41,934 nt of DNA. It comes from a bacterium. Its GTDB lineage: Bacteria; Pseudomonadota; Alphaproteobacteria; Rickettsiales; RI-342. The notes under the pieces are model-generated. The model was not told the DNA's origin. It worked only from the letters and a program-made list of their open reading frames with translations, and ran no database searches. Positions 18,261 through 27,100 of this stretch are shown one piece after another (the first letter of the stretch is position 1; each line of letters opens with the position of its first letter). The stretch covers positions 1 through 41,934 of the forward strand of contig WGMV01000017.1 of assembly GCA_016124905.1 (NCBI GenBank), in the 5' to 3' direction. A program made the position numbers and the translations under genes.

Positions 18261-19216
18261 TGGTGCGGGTATGGACAAAACTGGTGCTGGATGCAGAGGG
18301 CAATTGGGTTGCCGATGCATGCCAGCATGAGGAGCATGAGGGAGATATTGCCGAATGCAAGGGAGCAACGGGCGGCACAACAACTGTGCAGCAGGCCGAC
18401 CCGTGGGTGGGGCAGCAGTCTTATCTGAAATACGGGTTTCAACAGGCGGCGCAGCTTTACAATAACAAGAATCTCTGGCCGCAATATTATTCGGGCAATA
18501 CGGTTGCGTCGCTGTCTCCTGATACACAGGCGGCCATTTATATGACACAGCAGCGCGCCATGAACGGAAGCCCCCTGCAAAGTGCTGCGCAAAACCAGAT
18601 GCTGCAAACCATTAGCGGTCAATATCTCAATCAGAATCCTTATCTTAACAAGGCTATTGATTCGGCCTTAAGCCCTGTGATGCGCCAATACAGGGATGCA
18701 GTGCTGCCTGGTGTTGATGCGCAATTTTCGCGCAGCGGACGTTATGGAAGCAACGCCTATGATACCAGCCGGGCGCGCAGTGAATCGGAGCTGGCAACGG
18801 CTCTTGGCAATATTGCCAATGATATGGCCTATCAGAATTACCGGGATGAACGGAATAACCAGAACGCAGCCACCTTGGCTGCGCCGGCTTTTGCCCAGGC
18901 CGATTACAATGATTCACAACGCCTGGCCGCGGCGGGTGCGATTCAGGATAACCAGGCGCAGGCCGTTCTGGACAGCAAGATGAACCAATATAACTACAAC
19001 GCCAACCTGCCGAAACAAATGCTGGCCGATTATATGGCGCTGATCCAGGGAAATTACGGCAGCAGCAGCAGCAGCGTGACAACGCCCAGCAAACCTAACC
19101 CGCTTGCGCAGGGTATCAACGGCGCACTGACGGGATTGTCCCTGGGGTCCATGATTCCTGGGATCGGTTCGGTGCTGGGTGCCGGCCTTGGTGGGTTGTT
19201 CGGTCTTGTAATGTAA
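18260..19216 (+). CDS. DNA ejection (pilot) protein
   Basis: The protein has about 318 residues. The central part is rich in Gln, Asn and Ala (YLNQNPYLNKAIDSALSPVM, FSRSGRYGSNAYDTSRA) and is of a type seen in ejection or tail proteins of short-tailed phages. The C-terminus is glycine-rich and hydrophobic (residues about 294-318, LGAGLGGLFGLVM at the end), suited to inserting in a membrane. Such proteins leave the head or tail and form a channel for DNA. Start choice: AAGGAGG ends one base before ATG 18257, four before ATG 18260 and seven before GTG 18263; ATG 18260 is a compromise. Confidence 0.7.
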   Translation: MVRVWTKLVLDAEGNWVADACQHEEHEGDIAECKGATGGTTTVQQADPWVGQQSYLKYGFQQAAQLYNNKNLWPQYYSGNTVASLSPDTQAAIYMTQQRAMNGSPLQSAAQNQMLQTISGQYLNQNPYLNKAIDSALSPVMRQYRDAVLPGVDAQFSRSGRYGSNAYDTSRARSESELATALGNIANDMAYQNYRDERNNQNAATLAAPAFAQADYNDSQRLAAAGAIQDNQAQAVLDSKMNQYNYNANLPKQMLADYMALIQGNYGSSSSSVTTPSKPNPLAQGINGALTGLSLGSMIPGIGSVLGAGLGGLFGLVM

Positions 19217-19233
19217 CAGTAAAGGAATCACAG

Positions 19234-20829
19234 ATGTCAGGAATCAAAGACTGGTCAAGCAATCCGGCCAATAATATCGCAGGGCCGCCCTATGGATGGC
19301 CGGAGGGCATGGCACCGAGCGCGGTGAATAACTGCGCGCGTCAGATGATGGCCGATATTCGCACCTGGTATGCCGATTCGCAATGGGTGAATCTGGGGCA
19401 TGAGCCGAGTTATCTGAGCGCGAACAGCTTTGCCCTGGCGGGAGATGTGACGGGTATTTATCATAAAGGCCGACGCGTGCGGCTGACGGATAACGGGGCC
19501 GACCTTTATGCCACTATTGCCGACAGTGGGTATGGCAGCCCCAATACAACGGTAACCGTTGATCTATCCAGCCTGACTTCAAACCTGACGGCGGTTGCGC
19601 TGGGTGCATTGAGCGCGCTGAACGCGAGCGTTCCGAGTAATATCGTCAACCGGGCGGCGGATGGTGCCGCCGGGCAGCCTGCCTATGCGTTTTATAACGA
19701 TGAGAACACGGGGATTTACCGCAGCGCAGCCGACCGTCTGGATGTGGCGACGGGCGGTGTTCAGCGCCTCAGCGTGTTGCAGGGGCTGGTGGTGGACGTG
19801 AATGAAGCCGACCCTGGAAATGGCAATGCCGTTATCAATGACGCCCGGATCAAATCATTGAATGGGGGGCCCCTGGCAGGGTTTCGCAATACCATCATCA
19901 ACGGGGCTTTTGACATATGGCAGCGGGGAACGAGTTTCGGCAGCAATGGATTCGTCGCCGACCGCTGGCAGTTTAATTATGGTTCCGGAGGGGCAGCCAC
20001 CGTATCACGCTCGGCATTTTCTCCGGGAGAAAGTGTGGGAGATGGCACCCAGCCGCTTTATTCGCTGCAATGGAACCAGACCACGGGTGGTACCGGCAAC
20101 TATCTTATGCAGCCTATCGAGAATGTGCGCCTGTTGAGCGGCCAGCAGGTGACGGTGTCGTTTTACGCGCGCACCGTGTCCGGCTCGATGACGCTGAGCT
20201 GTTTTTTGCGTCAATGTTTTGGTACCGGCGGGAGCCCATCTTCCAATAACGATTCCAGCACACAAACAGCAGGATTGACTACAAACTGGCAGCGATTTCG
20301 CCTTACCTGGACGCTGGATTCCATCAGCGGGAAAACCATGGGAAGCAATGCCAATGACTATCTGGGCTTGATCTTCAGCGGGCCTTCGGGTTCCACCTTT
20401 AACCTGCTGCTGTGGGGTGTGCAGCTTGAGAGAGGACCTTTTGCCACGCCGTTTGAAGGAAGGCAGATGGCAACCGAGCTAGGGCTTTGTCAGCGTTACT
20501 TCTGGAAAAGCTTTCGAGCCAGCGTGACCCCTGCGCAGAATACGGGCAGGGAAGGCGCAATCATGCTGACCGCCACCGGCACCACCACCAACCTTTCCGT
20601 ATGCGCCCAAGTGCGGCTGCCGGTGCCCATGCGGGCATTGCCTAGCATCACCACCTACAATCCCCAGGCCAGCAACGCCAACTGGCGGAATGTGGGCGCC
20701 GGAACCGACCTGGCCGTTATTGTGGATAGTAACAACCTGAGTGAGCAGAGCTTTGTGCTGTATAATAACGCAGCCTCTGTCGACAATGCGCTTTACAGCA
20801 TTCATGCCACGGCCAATGCGGAATATTAG
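19234..20829 (+). CDS. Tail fibre or tailspike protein
   Basis: This is the receptor-binding protein. The 531-residue sequence has the N-terminal virion-attachment region DWSSNPANNIAGPPYGWPEG with NNCARQMMADIRTWYAD. A spacer of short beta repeats follows (about 100-200), then NTIINGAFDIWQRGTSF near residue 225, the start of a widespread C-terminal carbohydrate-binding beta-sandwich (ADRWQFNYGSGGAATVSR). No endo-glycosidase motif is visible, so it may bind rather than cut. AAGGA precedes the ATG. The target would be a surface polysaccharide of the host or recipient cell. Confidence 0.85.
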   Translation: MSGIKDWSSNPANNIAGPPYGWPEGMAPSAVNNCARQMMADIRTWYADSQWVNLGHEPSYLSANSFALAGDVTGIYHKGRRVRLTDNGADLYATIADSGYGSPNTTVTVDLSSLTSNLTAVALGALSALNASVPSNIVNRAADGAAGQPAYAFYNDENTGIYRSAADRLDVATGGVQRLSVLQGLVVDVNEADPGNGNAVINDARIKSLNGGPLAGFRNTIINGAFDIWQRGTSFGSNGFVADRWQFNYGSGGAATVSRSAFSPGESVGDGTQPLYSLQWNQTTGGTGNYLMQPIENVRLLSGQQVTVSFYARTVSGSMTLSCFLRQCFGTGGSPSSNNDSSTQTAGLTTNWQRFRLTWTLDSISGKTMGSNANDYLGLIFSGPSGSTFNLLLWGVQLERGPFATPFEGRQMATELGLCQRYFWKSFRASVTPAQNTGREGAIMLTATGTTTNLSVCAQVRLPVPMRALPSITTYNPQASNANWRNVGAGTDLAVIVDSNNLSEQSFVLYNNAASVDNALYSIHATANAEY

Positions 20830-20838
20830 GAGGAAGTA

Positions 20839-20988
20839 ATGGAAATACAGACGGTGGAAACAGCCGGTGAAGGCCAGATACGGGTAAGCTGGCTGGATGG
20901 CGATGTGAGCTATGCGCCTTATCCGGGCGGTACGGAACATGCGCGCCTGGTGGATGAATGGGTGGCGGCGGGCGGCGTTATCCAATGA
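20839..20988 (+). CDS. 49-residue phage protein after the tail fibre
   Basis: A short open frame with AGGAGG (overlapping the tail fibre stop) five bases before ATG 20839. It reads MEIQTVETAGEGQIRVSW at the start and ends with ARLVDEWVAAGGVIQ, resembling small helper proteins that follow tail fibre genes. Its stop overlaps the next start by four bases (ATGA). No function is known. Confidence 0.6.
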   Translation: MEIQTVETAGEGQIRVSWLDGDVSYAPYPGGTEHARLVDEWVAAGGVIQ

Positions 20989-21305
20989 TGGGGGCACCCT
21001 TGAAGACCCAGCCTTACCGGCAGGGGTGGATATTGGATAAGCATATTCCGGTGGCGGTGGTGCTGACCATTCTGGTGCAAACGGGAAGTGTCATCTGGTG
21101 GGGGGCGCGGCTGGACAGCCATGTCTCCAACCATGAGGCACGTATTTCCCAGCTGGAAAAAACCTCTCAGGAGCGGCTGCTTATCTATGAGCGGATTGTC
21201 AGGCTGGAGGCACAGCAGGAAAGCACTTCCCGCCAGCTGGTGAGGCTGGAAGATACGCTTGGAAGGCTCGAGGGAAAGATTGATAGGTTGAAAGGCAGAT
21301 CATGA
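20985..21305 (+). CDS. Membrane-anchored coiled-coil protein of the lysis module
   Basis: The 106-residue protein has one membrane segment near residues 20-40 (HIPVAVVLTILVQTGSVIWW) and a long heptad-like coiled coil after it (RISQLEKTSQERLLIYERIV). This build is like holin-associated or XhlA-type proteins next to holin and lysozyme genes. The start at the ATGA overlap (ATG 20985, next ATG 20988) is favoured by coupling; an earlier in-frame start lies inside the preceding gene. It overlaps the holin gene by four bases. Confidence 0.65.
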   Translation: MMGAPLKTQPYRQGWILDKHIPVAVVLTILVQTGSVIWWGARLDSHVSNHEARISQLEKTSQERLLIYERIVRLEAQQESTSRQLVRLEDTLGRLEGKIDRLKGRS

Positions 21306-21754
21306 TCATTACGTTATTTGCCAGTTTGCTTGGCTTTATCGGCAGCGTGGTGCCGGAATGCTTCAAGATGTTTCAGGACAAGCGCGACCGTGCGCATGAG
21401 CTGGAAATTCTGAGGCTGCAGTTCGAGCAGCAGAAGCTGGGGCTGAGTCAACGCATGGAAGAGGTGCGGCTGCAGCTGGACAGTGAAGCGACAAAGGCTA
21501 TCTATGGTACCTACACGATTGGTGTGAAATGGGTGGATGCGTTGAATGGCACGGTGCGACCCATTCTGGCTTATGCGTTTTTTGCCCTGTATGCGGCCGT
21601 CAAGCTTTTGCAGTGGGTGCAGTTTCAAATAATTGTGGCGAGTGCGTTTGAAATGGCCGGGTTGCTCTGGAGCGCCGAAGATCAGGCTATTTTTGCCGCC
21701 ATTATCAGCTTTTATTTCGGCCACCGTGCCATGCAGCAGCGGGCCAAAGCGTGA
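21302..21754 (+). CDS. Holin, three-transmembrane GTA/phage type
   Basis: Holins puncture the inner membrane to let lysozyme out. The 150-residue protein has an N-terminal membrane segment (ITLFASLLGFIGSVV), a charged coiled coil at about 25-65, and two C-terminal membrane segments ending IISFYFGHRAMQQR. The motif FYFGxR at the end of the last helix is characteristic of the three-helix holin family, first described for gene transfer agent release. It starts at an ATGA overlap and ends overlapping the lysozyme start. Confidence 0.78.
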   Translation: MIITLFASLLGFIGSVVPECFKMFQDKRDRAHELEILRLQFEQQKLGLSQRMEEVRLQLDSEATKAIYGTYTIGVKWVDALNGTVRPILAYAFFALYAAVKLLQWVQFQIIVASAFEMAGLLWSAEDQAIFAAIISFYFGHRAMQQRAKA

Positions 21755-22176
21755 GCATGGATCTAACGGGTTTTATCAAGCGGCATGAAGGGTTTTCGGA
21801 TAGGCCGTATCTCTGCCCGGCGGGTTATACCACGATCGGCTGGGGACACCTTATAAGACGAGACGAGCATATCGACAGTCCGATATCGTCTGAAGATGCT
21901 GAGCGATTGCTGGCACAGGATATAGACCAGGCCCGGATGGCGGTGTTGAGGCTTGTTCAATGGCCGTTAAGCGACAACCAGCAGGGGGCGCTTGTCAGTT
22001 TTACGTTTAATCTCGGGGCTGGGGCGTTACAGCGCTCGACCCTGCGGCGCAAGCTGAACCGGGGGGAAGTTGCTGCCGTGCCGGATGAGCTGAGGCGCTG
22101 GGTATATGCCGGGGGGCGCAAGCTGCCCGGTCTGATGATTCGCCGGGAGGCGGAGGTGAGGCTTTTTATGGCCTGA
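21751..22176 (+). CDS. Endolysin, GH24 lysozyme (T4/P21 type)
   Basis: It cleaves peptidoglycan. The protein has 141 residues, or 139 if ATG 21757 is used instead of GTG 21751. The catalytic Glu is in KRHEGF (residue 12), and the Thr is in GYTTIGWGH (residue 27). At the usual Asp position there is Cys (PYLCPAG), a variant common in this family and known from T4 lysozyme D20C to be active. There is no signal peptide or signal-anchor, so export depends on the holin. It is the last gene of the block; the SRP RNA promoter begins 14 bases after its stop. Confidence 0.88.
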   Translation: MSMDLTGFIKRHEGFSDRPYLCPAGYTTIGWGHLIRRDEHIDSPISSEDAERLLAQDIDQARMAVLRLVQWPLSDNQQGALVSFTFNLGAGALQRSTLRRKLNRGEVAAVPDELRRWVYAGGRKLPGLMIRREAEVRLFMA

Positions 22177-22189
22177 GCAAAGGTTAAGC

Positions 22190-22217
22190 TTGCTTAATTT
22201 TGGGGAGGGCCCATAAT
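22190..22217 (+). promoter_or_regulatory. Candidate promoter of the SRP RNA gene
   Basis: TTGCTT at 22190 and CATAAT at 22212 are 16 bases apart, putting the transcription start close to base 22222-22224, the first paired base of the RNA. It fills the 43-base gap after the lysozyme gene. Confidence 0.5.
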
Positions 22218-22221
22218 CAGA

Positions 22222-22316
22222 GGTGGCTGACGGCGGGCGTAGCCCCCGCCAACCCGGCCAGGTCGGAAACGAAGCAACCGTAACGGGTTAGCTGCGGGTC
22301 GCCGCTCAGCCACTCC
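22222..22316 (+). ncRNA. ffs: Signal recognition particle RNA (4.5S)
   Basis: The conserved Ffh-binding domain is present: CCAGGTCGGAAACGAAGCAA with the following CCGTAACGGG. The outer stem pairs GGTGGCTGA at the 5' end with TCAGCCACTCC at the 3' end, and an inner GC stem surrounds the loop. The roughly 95-base length fits the short bacterial form. It directs ribosomes making membrane proteins to FtsY together with Ffh. Its place just upstream of dnaX is typical of Alphaproteobacteria. No obvious terminator separates it from dnaX, so the RNA is probably processed from a longer transcript. Confidence 0.93.
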
Positions 22317-22368
22317 TATAACAAACATGTTCCTGCGGGTTGCCCGTTTAGGGGCAAGCGGGTTGGCT

Positions 22369-24135
22369 ATGGATACAGAAACAGGCAATGCCGGTAACAG
22401 CAACCAGGCATACAAGGTGCTGGCGCGTAAATACCGCCCCACACGGTTTGAGGACCTGATCGGACAGGAAGCGCTGGTGCAGACCCTGTCCAACGCGATT
22501 AATATGAACCGTATTGCGCATGCGTTTTTGCTTACCGGTATTCGGGGTATTGGTAAAACCACGACGGCGCGTATCATTGCGCGCGCACTGAATTGCGTGG
22601 GACCGGATGGAAAAGGCGGACCAACCATCAATCCCTGCGGTGAATGCGAGCAGTGCCTTGCCATCGCAGCCGACCGGCACGTGGATGTGCTGGAAATGGA
22701 TGCCGCAAGCCGCACGGGCGTAGGCGATATCCGCGAGATCATCGAGAATGTGCATTACCGGCCGGTGAGCGGGCGCTACAAAATCTACATCATCGACGAG
22801 GTTCACATGCTTTCCAACAGCGCGTTCAACGCGCTGTTGAAGACATTGGAAGAACCGCCGCCGCATGCGAAATTCATTTTTGCCACCACTGAGCTGCGCA
22901 AGATTCCCGTTACGGTTCTTTCCCGCTGTCAGCGGTTTGATTTGCGCCGGGTGGATGCCGCGGCCATGCAGGCGCATCTGACGCATATCTGCGAGAAGGA
23001 AGCGATTCAGGCAACACCGGCGGCGCTGGCGATGATTGCCCGGGCGTCCGAAGGGTCTGTGCGTGATGCCTTGTCGTTGCTTGATCAGGCCATCGCGCAT
23101 GCGATGGGGCAGGTGGAGGAGCATCATATCCAGGCCATGATCGGTACGGCAGACCGAGGACGTATTTTCGATTTGCTTGAGCATGTGTCATCGGGCCGGG
23201 CGAGCGAAGCGGTGCAGCTGGCGCAAAGCCTTTATTACGAAGGCATGGACCCCTCGCTGCTTTTGACCGACAGCCTGGATGTGCTGCATGTCATTACGCA
23301 GATACAGCTGATGCCAGATATGGCGGCTGACCTTTCCCTGCCAGCGGATGTACGGCAGCGTGCGAGTGAGATGGCTCAGAAATTAAGCATGCCCGCATTG
23401 GTGCGTGCATGGCAGACCCTGTTCAAGGGGCTGCAGGAAGTGAAGCAGGCGCCGAGCCCCTTGCAGGCATTGACGATGGTGCTGGTGCGTCTGGCTTATA
23501 TGAGCGAGCTGCCGCCGCCGAATGATTTGTGGAAGCTGGTGAAGCCAGGGTCTGGTTCTTCTGCGCAAGCGGCACCTGTGCAGTTTGCTCCAAAACGGCA
23601 GGAGCCTTTGCCCGTGATGGCGCAGGCCCCGGTGCTTCAGATTGTGCCGCAGCCGCCAGCGGTGCATGTGATGCCCCCTCTCGCAAATGACAGGGAGGCA
23701 AATAATGTGGCAACGACGGTTGCCAGCCCCGAGGATTTTCATGCATTGGTGGCGTTGTTTTCTGAACGCCGCGAGATGGTGCTGCATCAATTGCTGAGAA
23801 GCCAGGTTGTGCCGGTGGAGTGTGGTGACGGCAGACTTGTGTTGAAGCCTGTTGGGTCGGCCTTAACGCCGGATTTCGCTGGTCGTATCAGCCATTGCCT
23901 GCGCGTGTGGACGGGTGCGCCGTGGATGGTGGTGCTGGATGAAACGGCAGAAGCCAAAACGGAAAGCATCGCCGCCAAAGAAGCCAGCCATGCAAAGCAT
24001 GTGCGGGAAGCCCTGCTGGCCAGGCCGGATGTAAAAGAATGGCTGGAGGCGTTTCCCGGTGCGGAAGTCGAGGATGTGAAACCTCCCGAGGTGAGCCATT
24101 CCGCAGAAGATGAATTGCTGGCGAGAAGTGCTTAA
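22369..24135 (+). CDS. dnaX: DNA polymerase III subunit gamma/tau
   Basis: The clamp-loader ATPase of the replisome. The 588-residue protein starts its conserved part at YKVLARKYRPTRFEDLIGQE, with Walker A TGIRGIGKTTTAR near residue 55 and zinc-binding cysteines CGECEQC. Walker B YIIDEVHMLS and the SRC motif VTVLSRCQRFD follow. The C-terminal part (after about 390) is Pro/Ala-rich and then has a tau-like domain. I see no slippery A-rich run for a gamma frameshift. The start ATG 22369 is chosen over 22327, which would add 14 residues unlike the family. The stop overlaps the convergent oxidoreductase gene by 3 bases. The usual partners ybaB and recR do not follow. Confidence 0.95.
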   Translation: MDTETGNAGNSNQAYKVLARKYRPTRFEDLIGQEALVQTLSNAINMNRIAHAFLLTGIRGIGKTTTARIIARALNCVGPDGKGGPTINPCGECEQCLAIAADRHVDVLEMDAASRTGVGDIREIIENVHYRPVSGRYKIYIIDEVHMLSNSAFNALLKTLEEPPPHAKFIFATTELRKIPVTVLSRCQRFDLRRVDAAAMQAHLTHICEKEAIQATPAALAMIARASEGSVRDALSLLDQAIAHAMGQVEEHHIQAMIGTADRGRIFDLLEHVSSGRASEAVQLAQSLYYEGMDPSLLLTDSLDVLHVITQIQLMPDMAADLSLPADVRQRASEMAQKLSMPALVRAWQTLFKGLQEVKQAPSPLQALTMVLVRLAYMSELPPPNDLWKLVKPGSGSSAQAAPVQFAPKRQEPLPVMAQAPVLQIVPQPPAVHVMPPLANDREANNVATTVASPEDFHALVALFSERREMVLHQLLRSQVVPVECGDGRLVLKPVGSALTPDFAGRISHCLRVWTGAPWMVVLDETAEAKTESIAAKEASHAKHVREALLARPDVKEWLEAFPGAEVEDVKPPEVSHSAEDELLARSA

Positions 24136-27100
24136 ACCCCGATATGCTTGAGCCATTGCGCGGTCAGTGATTCGCTGACGCGATTCTGCATGAGCCGTGT
24201 GTTGAGATGCGGGAAGGATACGCAATCCAGCGGCTGGTCCTGATTGAAGCAGGAGAAGACATAGTGTTCTTCACCCGTGACGGGGTCTTTTTGTAATTGC
24301 AGGCACTGGGCGCAGATTTCCTTCATCATGCATTGCATGGGGGAGTTGATGCTGCCGATGGCCATGTGGTTGGGATTCAACATGGGCTTGAGGATGGTGT
24401 GGCGTGCCTGCGCGACGGCAGCCATCATTCTGTCGGAGCCGATGGCGATGAGGTGGTTGACCGCAGACAGGGAGATGGGCTGTTCGCCCAATCTGCCCTC
24501 GCCATAGGCCTGCATGGCGGCAACGATGTTGCCGTGAAAAACATGGTCCTGCGGGCGGCATGCCATGAAATCCGGCGGTTCATCAGTGCACCAGATGACG
24601 ATGTCGGCGGCGGCTTCAATGTCGTCGAGTTTGTAGCGGTCGATGTTTTTCCGGTAACCGGCGAAATAGAGGACGCGGCTGTTTTGTTCGCGGCAGGCGC
24701 GGCCGATGGAGAAAAGCACGGCGTTACCCAGGCCGCCGCCTGCCAGCAGCACAGTATCGTTTGCCGGAATGTGGGTGGGTGTGCCGGTGGGGCCCATGAG
24801 GATGACCGGCTCGCCAGGTTTCAGGTGTGCGCAGAGGTTGGAGGAGCCGCCCATTTCCAGCACAATGGTGGAAAGCAGGCCGGTTTTGGGATTGGCACTG
24901 GCGCCGGTGAGGGCGAGGCCCTCCATGGCTAGTGTAGTGCCTTGCCTGGTTTCGGCATAGGTTTCGTAATTCTGCAGGCGGTAGAACTGGCCAGGCTGGA
25001 AATGCTCTGCGGCCAATGGGGCGTGAAGAACAACTTCCACAATGGTGGGGGTGAGGCGGCTCACCGCATGCACGGTGGCGAGTAATGACTGGCGCAGGTG
25101 GTTGAAGAAATCCTCACGCAGCTGGGCGTTGGCGGGGGGCTGACGCAGCAGATCACGGGTGAGGTGGGGATAGCCCTGTTTGGCGCTGCCCATGGCTTTC
25201 ACCACATTGCCAGCAAAAGATGGGTGAAGATCGCCGAAATAGCTCATGCCGTGGCCGTTGGCGGCGCGGTACATGAGGATATTCACGCTGGATGGTTTGG
25301 CGATTTTCTCCGGTGTGACGGGTTGGCCTTGTTCGTCGATGGCCTGGAAGTAATTGCGGTCAAGCGCGATGTCGTTTCGTTCCCTGGCCAGCACGGTGTT
25401 GGGCTGGGTGCCGGCGGCGACGAGAATGCTGCGGGCGGGAAGATCGATCTCACGTTCCGGCAGTTTCAGTTTAATGCTTCTGGCCGCTCCATATGTATCC
25501 AGCTCAATGGAGAGAGGGGTAGCGTTCTCCAGGAAGCGGATACCCTCCTGCATGGCCAGTTCAACTTCCTCGTGATTGAGGCGGTAGGAAGGGGCATCCT
25601 GCAAACGACGACGATAGGCAAGCGTGGCGCCGCCCCAGCTATCCAGCAGGCCTTGGATGTCGGCTTTTGGGTTTTGTTGTTTGGCCGTGCGAATGGCCTT
25701 GGCGTGCGCCAGCCATTCGTCTGCGATGAGGTTGTCTTCCGCTGACCAATGCTGGCGGATAGCGGCTTCACCGGTTGTGGCGGTAAGGATTTCATAGCGC
25801 GCGAGAAAACGTTCCACCTGTACCGGATAATAGGCCAGTGCCTCTGTGGCGGTATCGATGGCTGTGAGGCCGCCGCCGATCACTACCACGGGCAGGCGTA
25901 GCTGCAAGTTGGCGATGCTGTCGGTTTTGGCGGCGCCGGTTAGTTGCAGGCTCATCAGAAAATCCGATGCGGTGCGCACACCACGCGCAAGACCGTTGGG
26001 AATGTTCAGCAGGGTGGGTTTGCCTGCGCCCATGCAGAGGGCGACATGGTCAAAACCCAGCGCCCAAGCATCTTCCAGCGTCAGGTTGCTGCCGAAGCGA
26101 ATGCCGCCGAACATCAGAAATTGCTGGCGACGTTCCAGCAGCAGGCGGATGATGGAGAGGAAATTCTTGTCCCACCGGACGGTGATGCCATATTCCGCCA
26201 CGCCGCCGAAGCCGGCCTGCGTGCGGATGGCGAGATCCTGTTGCAGTTGATCTATGCTATGCACGGGAGCAAAAGAAACAGGATTGAGCTGTGTATCGCG
26301 GCCGCTTTGCCCGGGTGGCGCTGGTTCGATCTTCAGGCCGTCCAAGGCCACGACATCGTGACCGTCATTCATTAAATGATGGGCCAATGTGTAACCGGCG
26401 GGGCCCATGCCTACCACCAACACGCGATAACCGCTGGAGGGCCTGGGTAAGGGGCGGTGGATGTTGAGAGGGTTCCAGCGGGTGAGCAGGCTGTAGATCT
26501 CAAATCCCCAGGGCAGTTCCAGTACGTCTTTTAGTGTGCGGGTTTCGATTTGTGGGATGTTGACGGGCTCCTGCTTCTGGTAGATGCAGCTTTTCATGCA
26601 GTCGTTGCAGATGCGGTGGCCGGTGCCCGCGGCCATGGGGTTGTCGATGCAGACAACGGCAAGCGCGCCGATGGAAATGCCCGCTGCTTTCAGGCTGTTC
26701 ATTTCCGAGATTTTTTCTTCCAGCGGGCAACCGGCGAGGGTGACATCGGTCGGGCTTTTTTTGAAGGAGCCGTCTTTTTCCTTCAGGCCTTTGCTGCAGG
26801 AATCCTTACCCTGGTGGTGGCAGAAAATGCAGTAATGGGCTTCGTCCAGCGCGTGTTTGAGCGTGGCGCCCTGATCGGTGAGGGAGAAGCCATTGCGCTG
26901 GCGGCGGTGATGATGGGGCAGGGCGAGCATGCGCACGCCATCAACTTCGATGGTTTCGACCGGGACAAGCTGTTCAAAATCGAGTTTTCTGGGGAACTTG
27001 AATAGCAGGCTGTGGCCGTAGCGATGGTGCCCATCCTTATTGTGGATGACCCATGCAGCGAAGCGGCTGGCGGCATTCAGGGCTTCGGTATGTTCCGTTT

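Larger units (their letters stand above)
7129..22176 (+). mobile_element. Short-tailed phage-derived packaging, capsid, tail and lysis cluster (reduced prophage or GTA-like)
   Basis: Twenty-one consecutive plus-strand genes, all intact, follow the order of a short-tailed phage late operon from terminase to lysozyme. Nothing for integration, lysogeny control or replication is present, and no tape-measure gene. Base composition looks like that of the flanks. Host genes lie directly on both sides (MAPEG gene; SRP RNA and dnaX). I compared 6943-7128 with 22177-22220 by eye and found no direct repeat that could be an attachment site. The roughly 15 kb size equals that of known alphaproteobacterial gene transfer agent clusters, which however are long-tailed. 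Confidence 0.85.

Noticed and set aside
21751-22176. Cys in place of the catalytic Asp of the lysozyme, read as inactivation
   Set aside because: PYLCPAG is a widespread form in GH24 endolysins, and T4 lysozyme D20C is known to be active.
22184-22197. TTAA-N6-TTAA as a second CtrA site
   Set aside because: Spacing is six, not seven, and it overlaps the -35 of the SRP RNA promoter; the N8 form at 16564-16579 fails for the same reason.
22369-24135. Programmed frameshift in dnaX producing a short gamma form
   Set aside because: No slippery A-rich heptamer with a following hairpin was seen in the expected region.
25098-25745. Long plus-strand frames inside the oxidoreductase and cysNC genes (up to 369 codons at 28353)
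   Set aside because: They lie wholly within well-supported genes on the other strand and show no family features.
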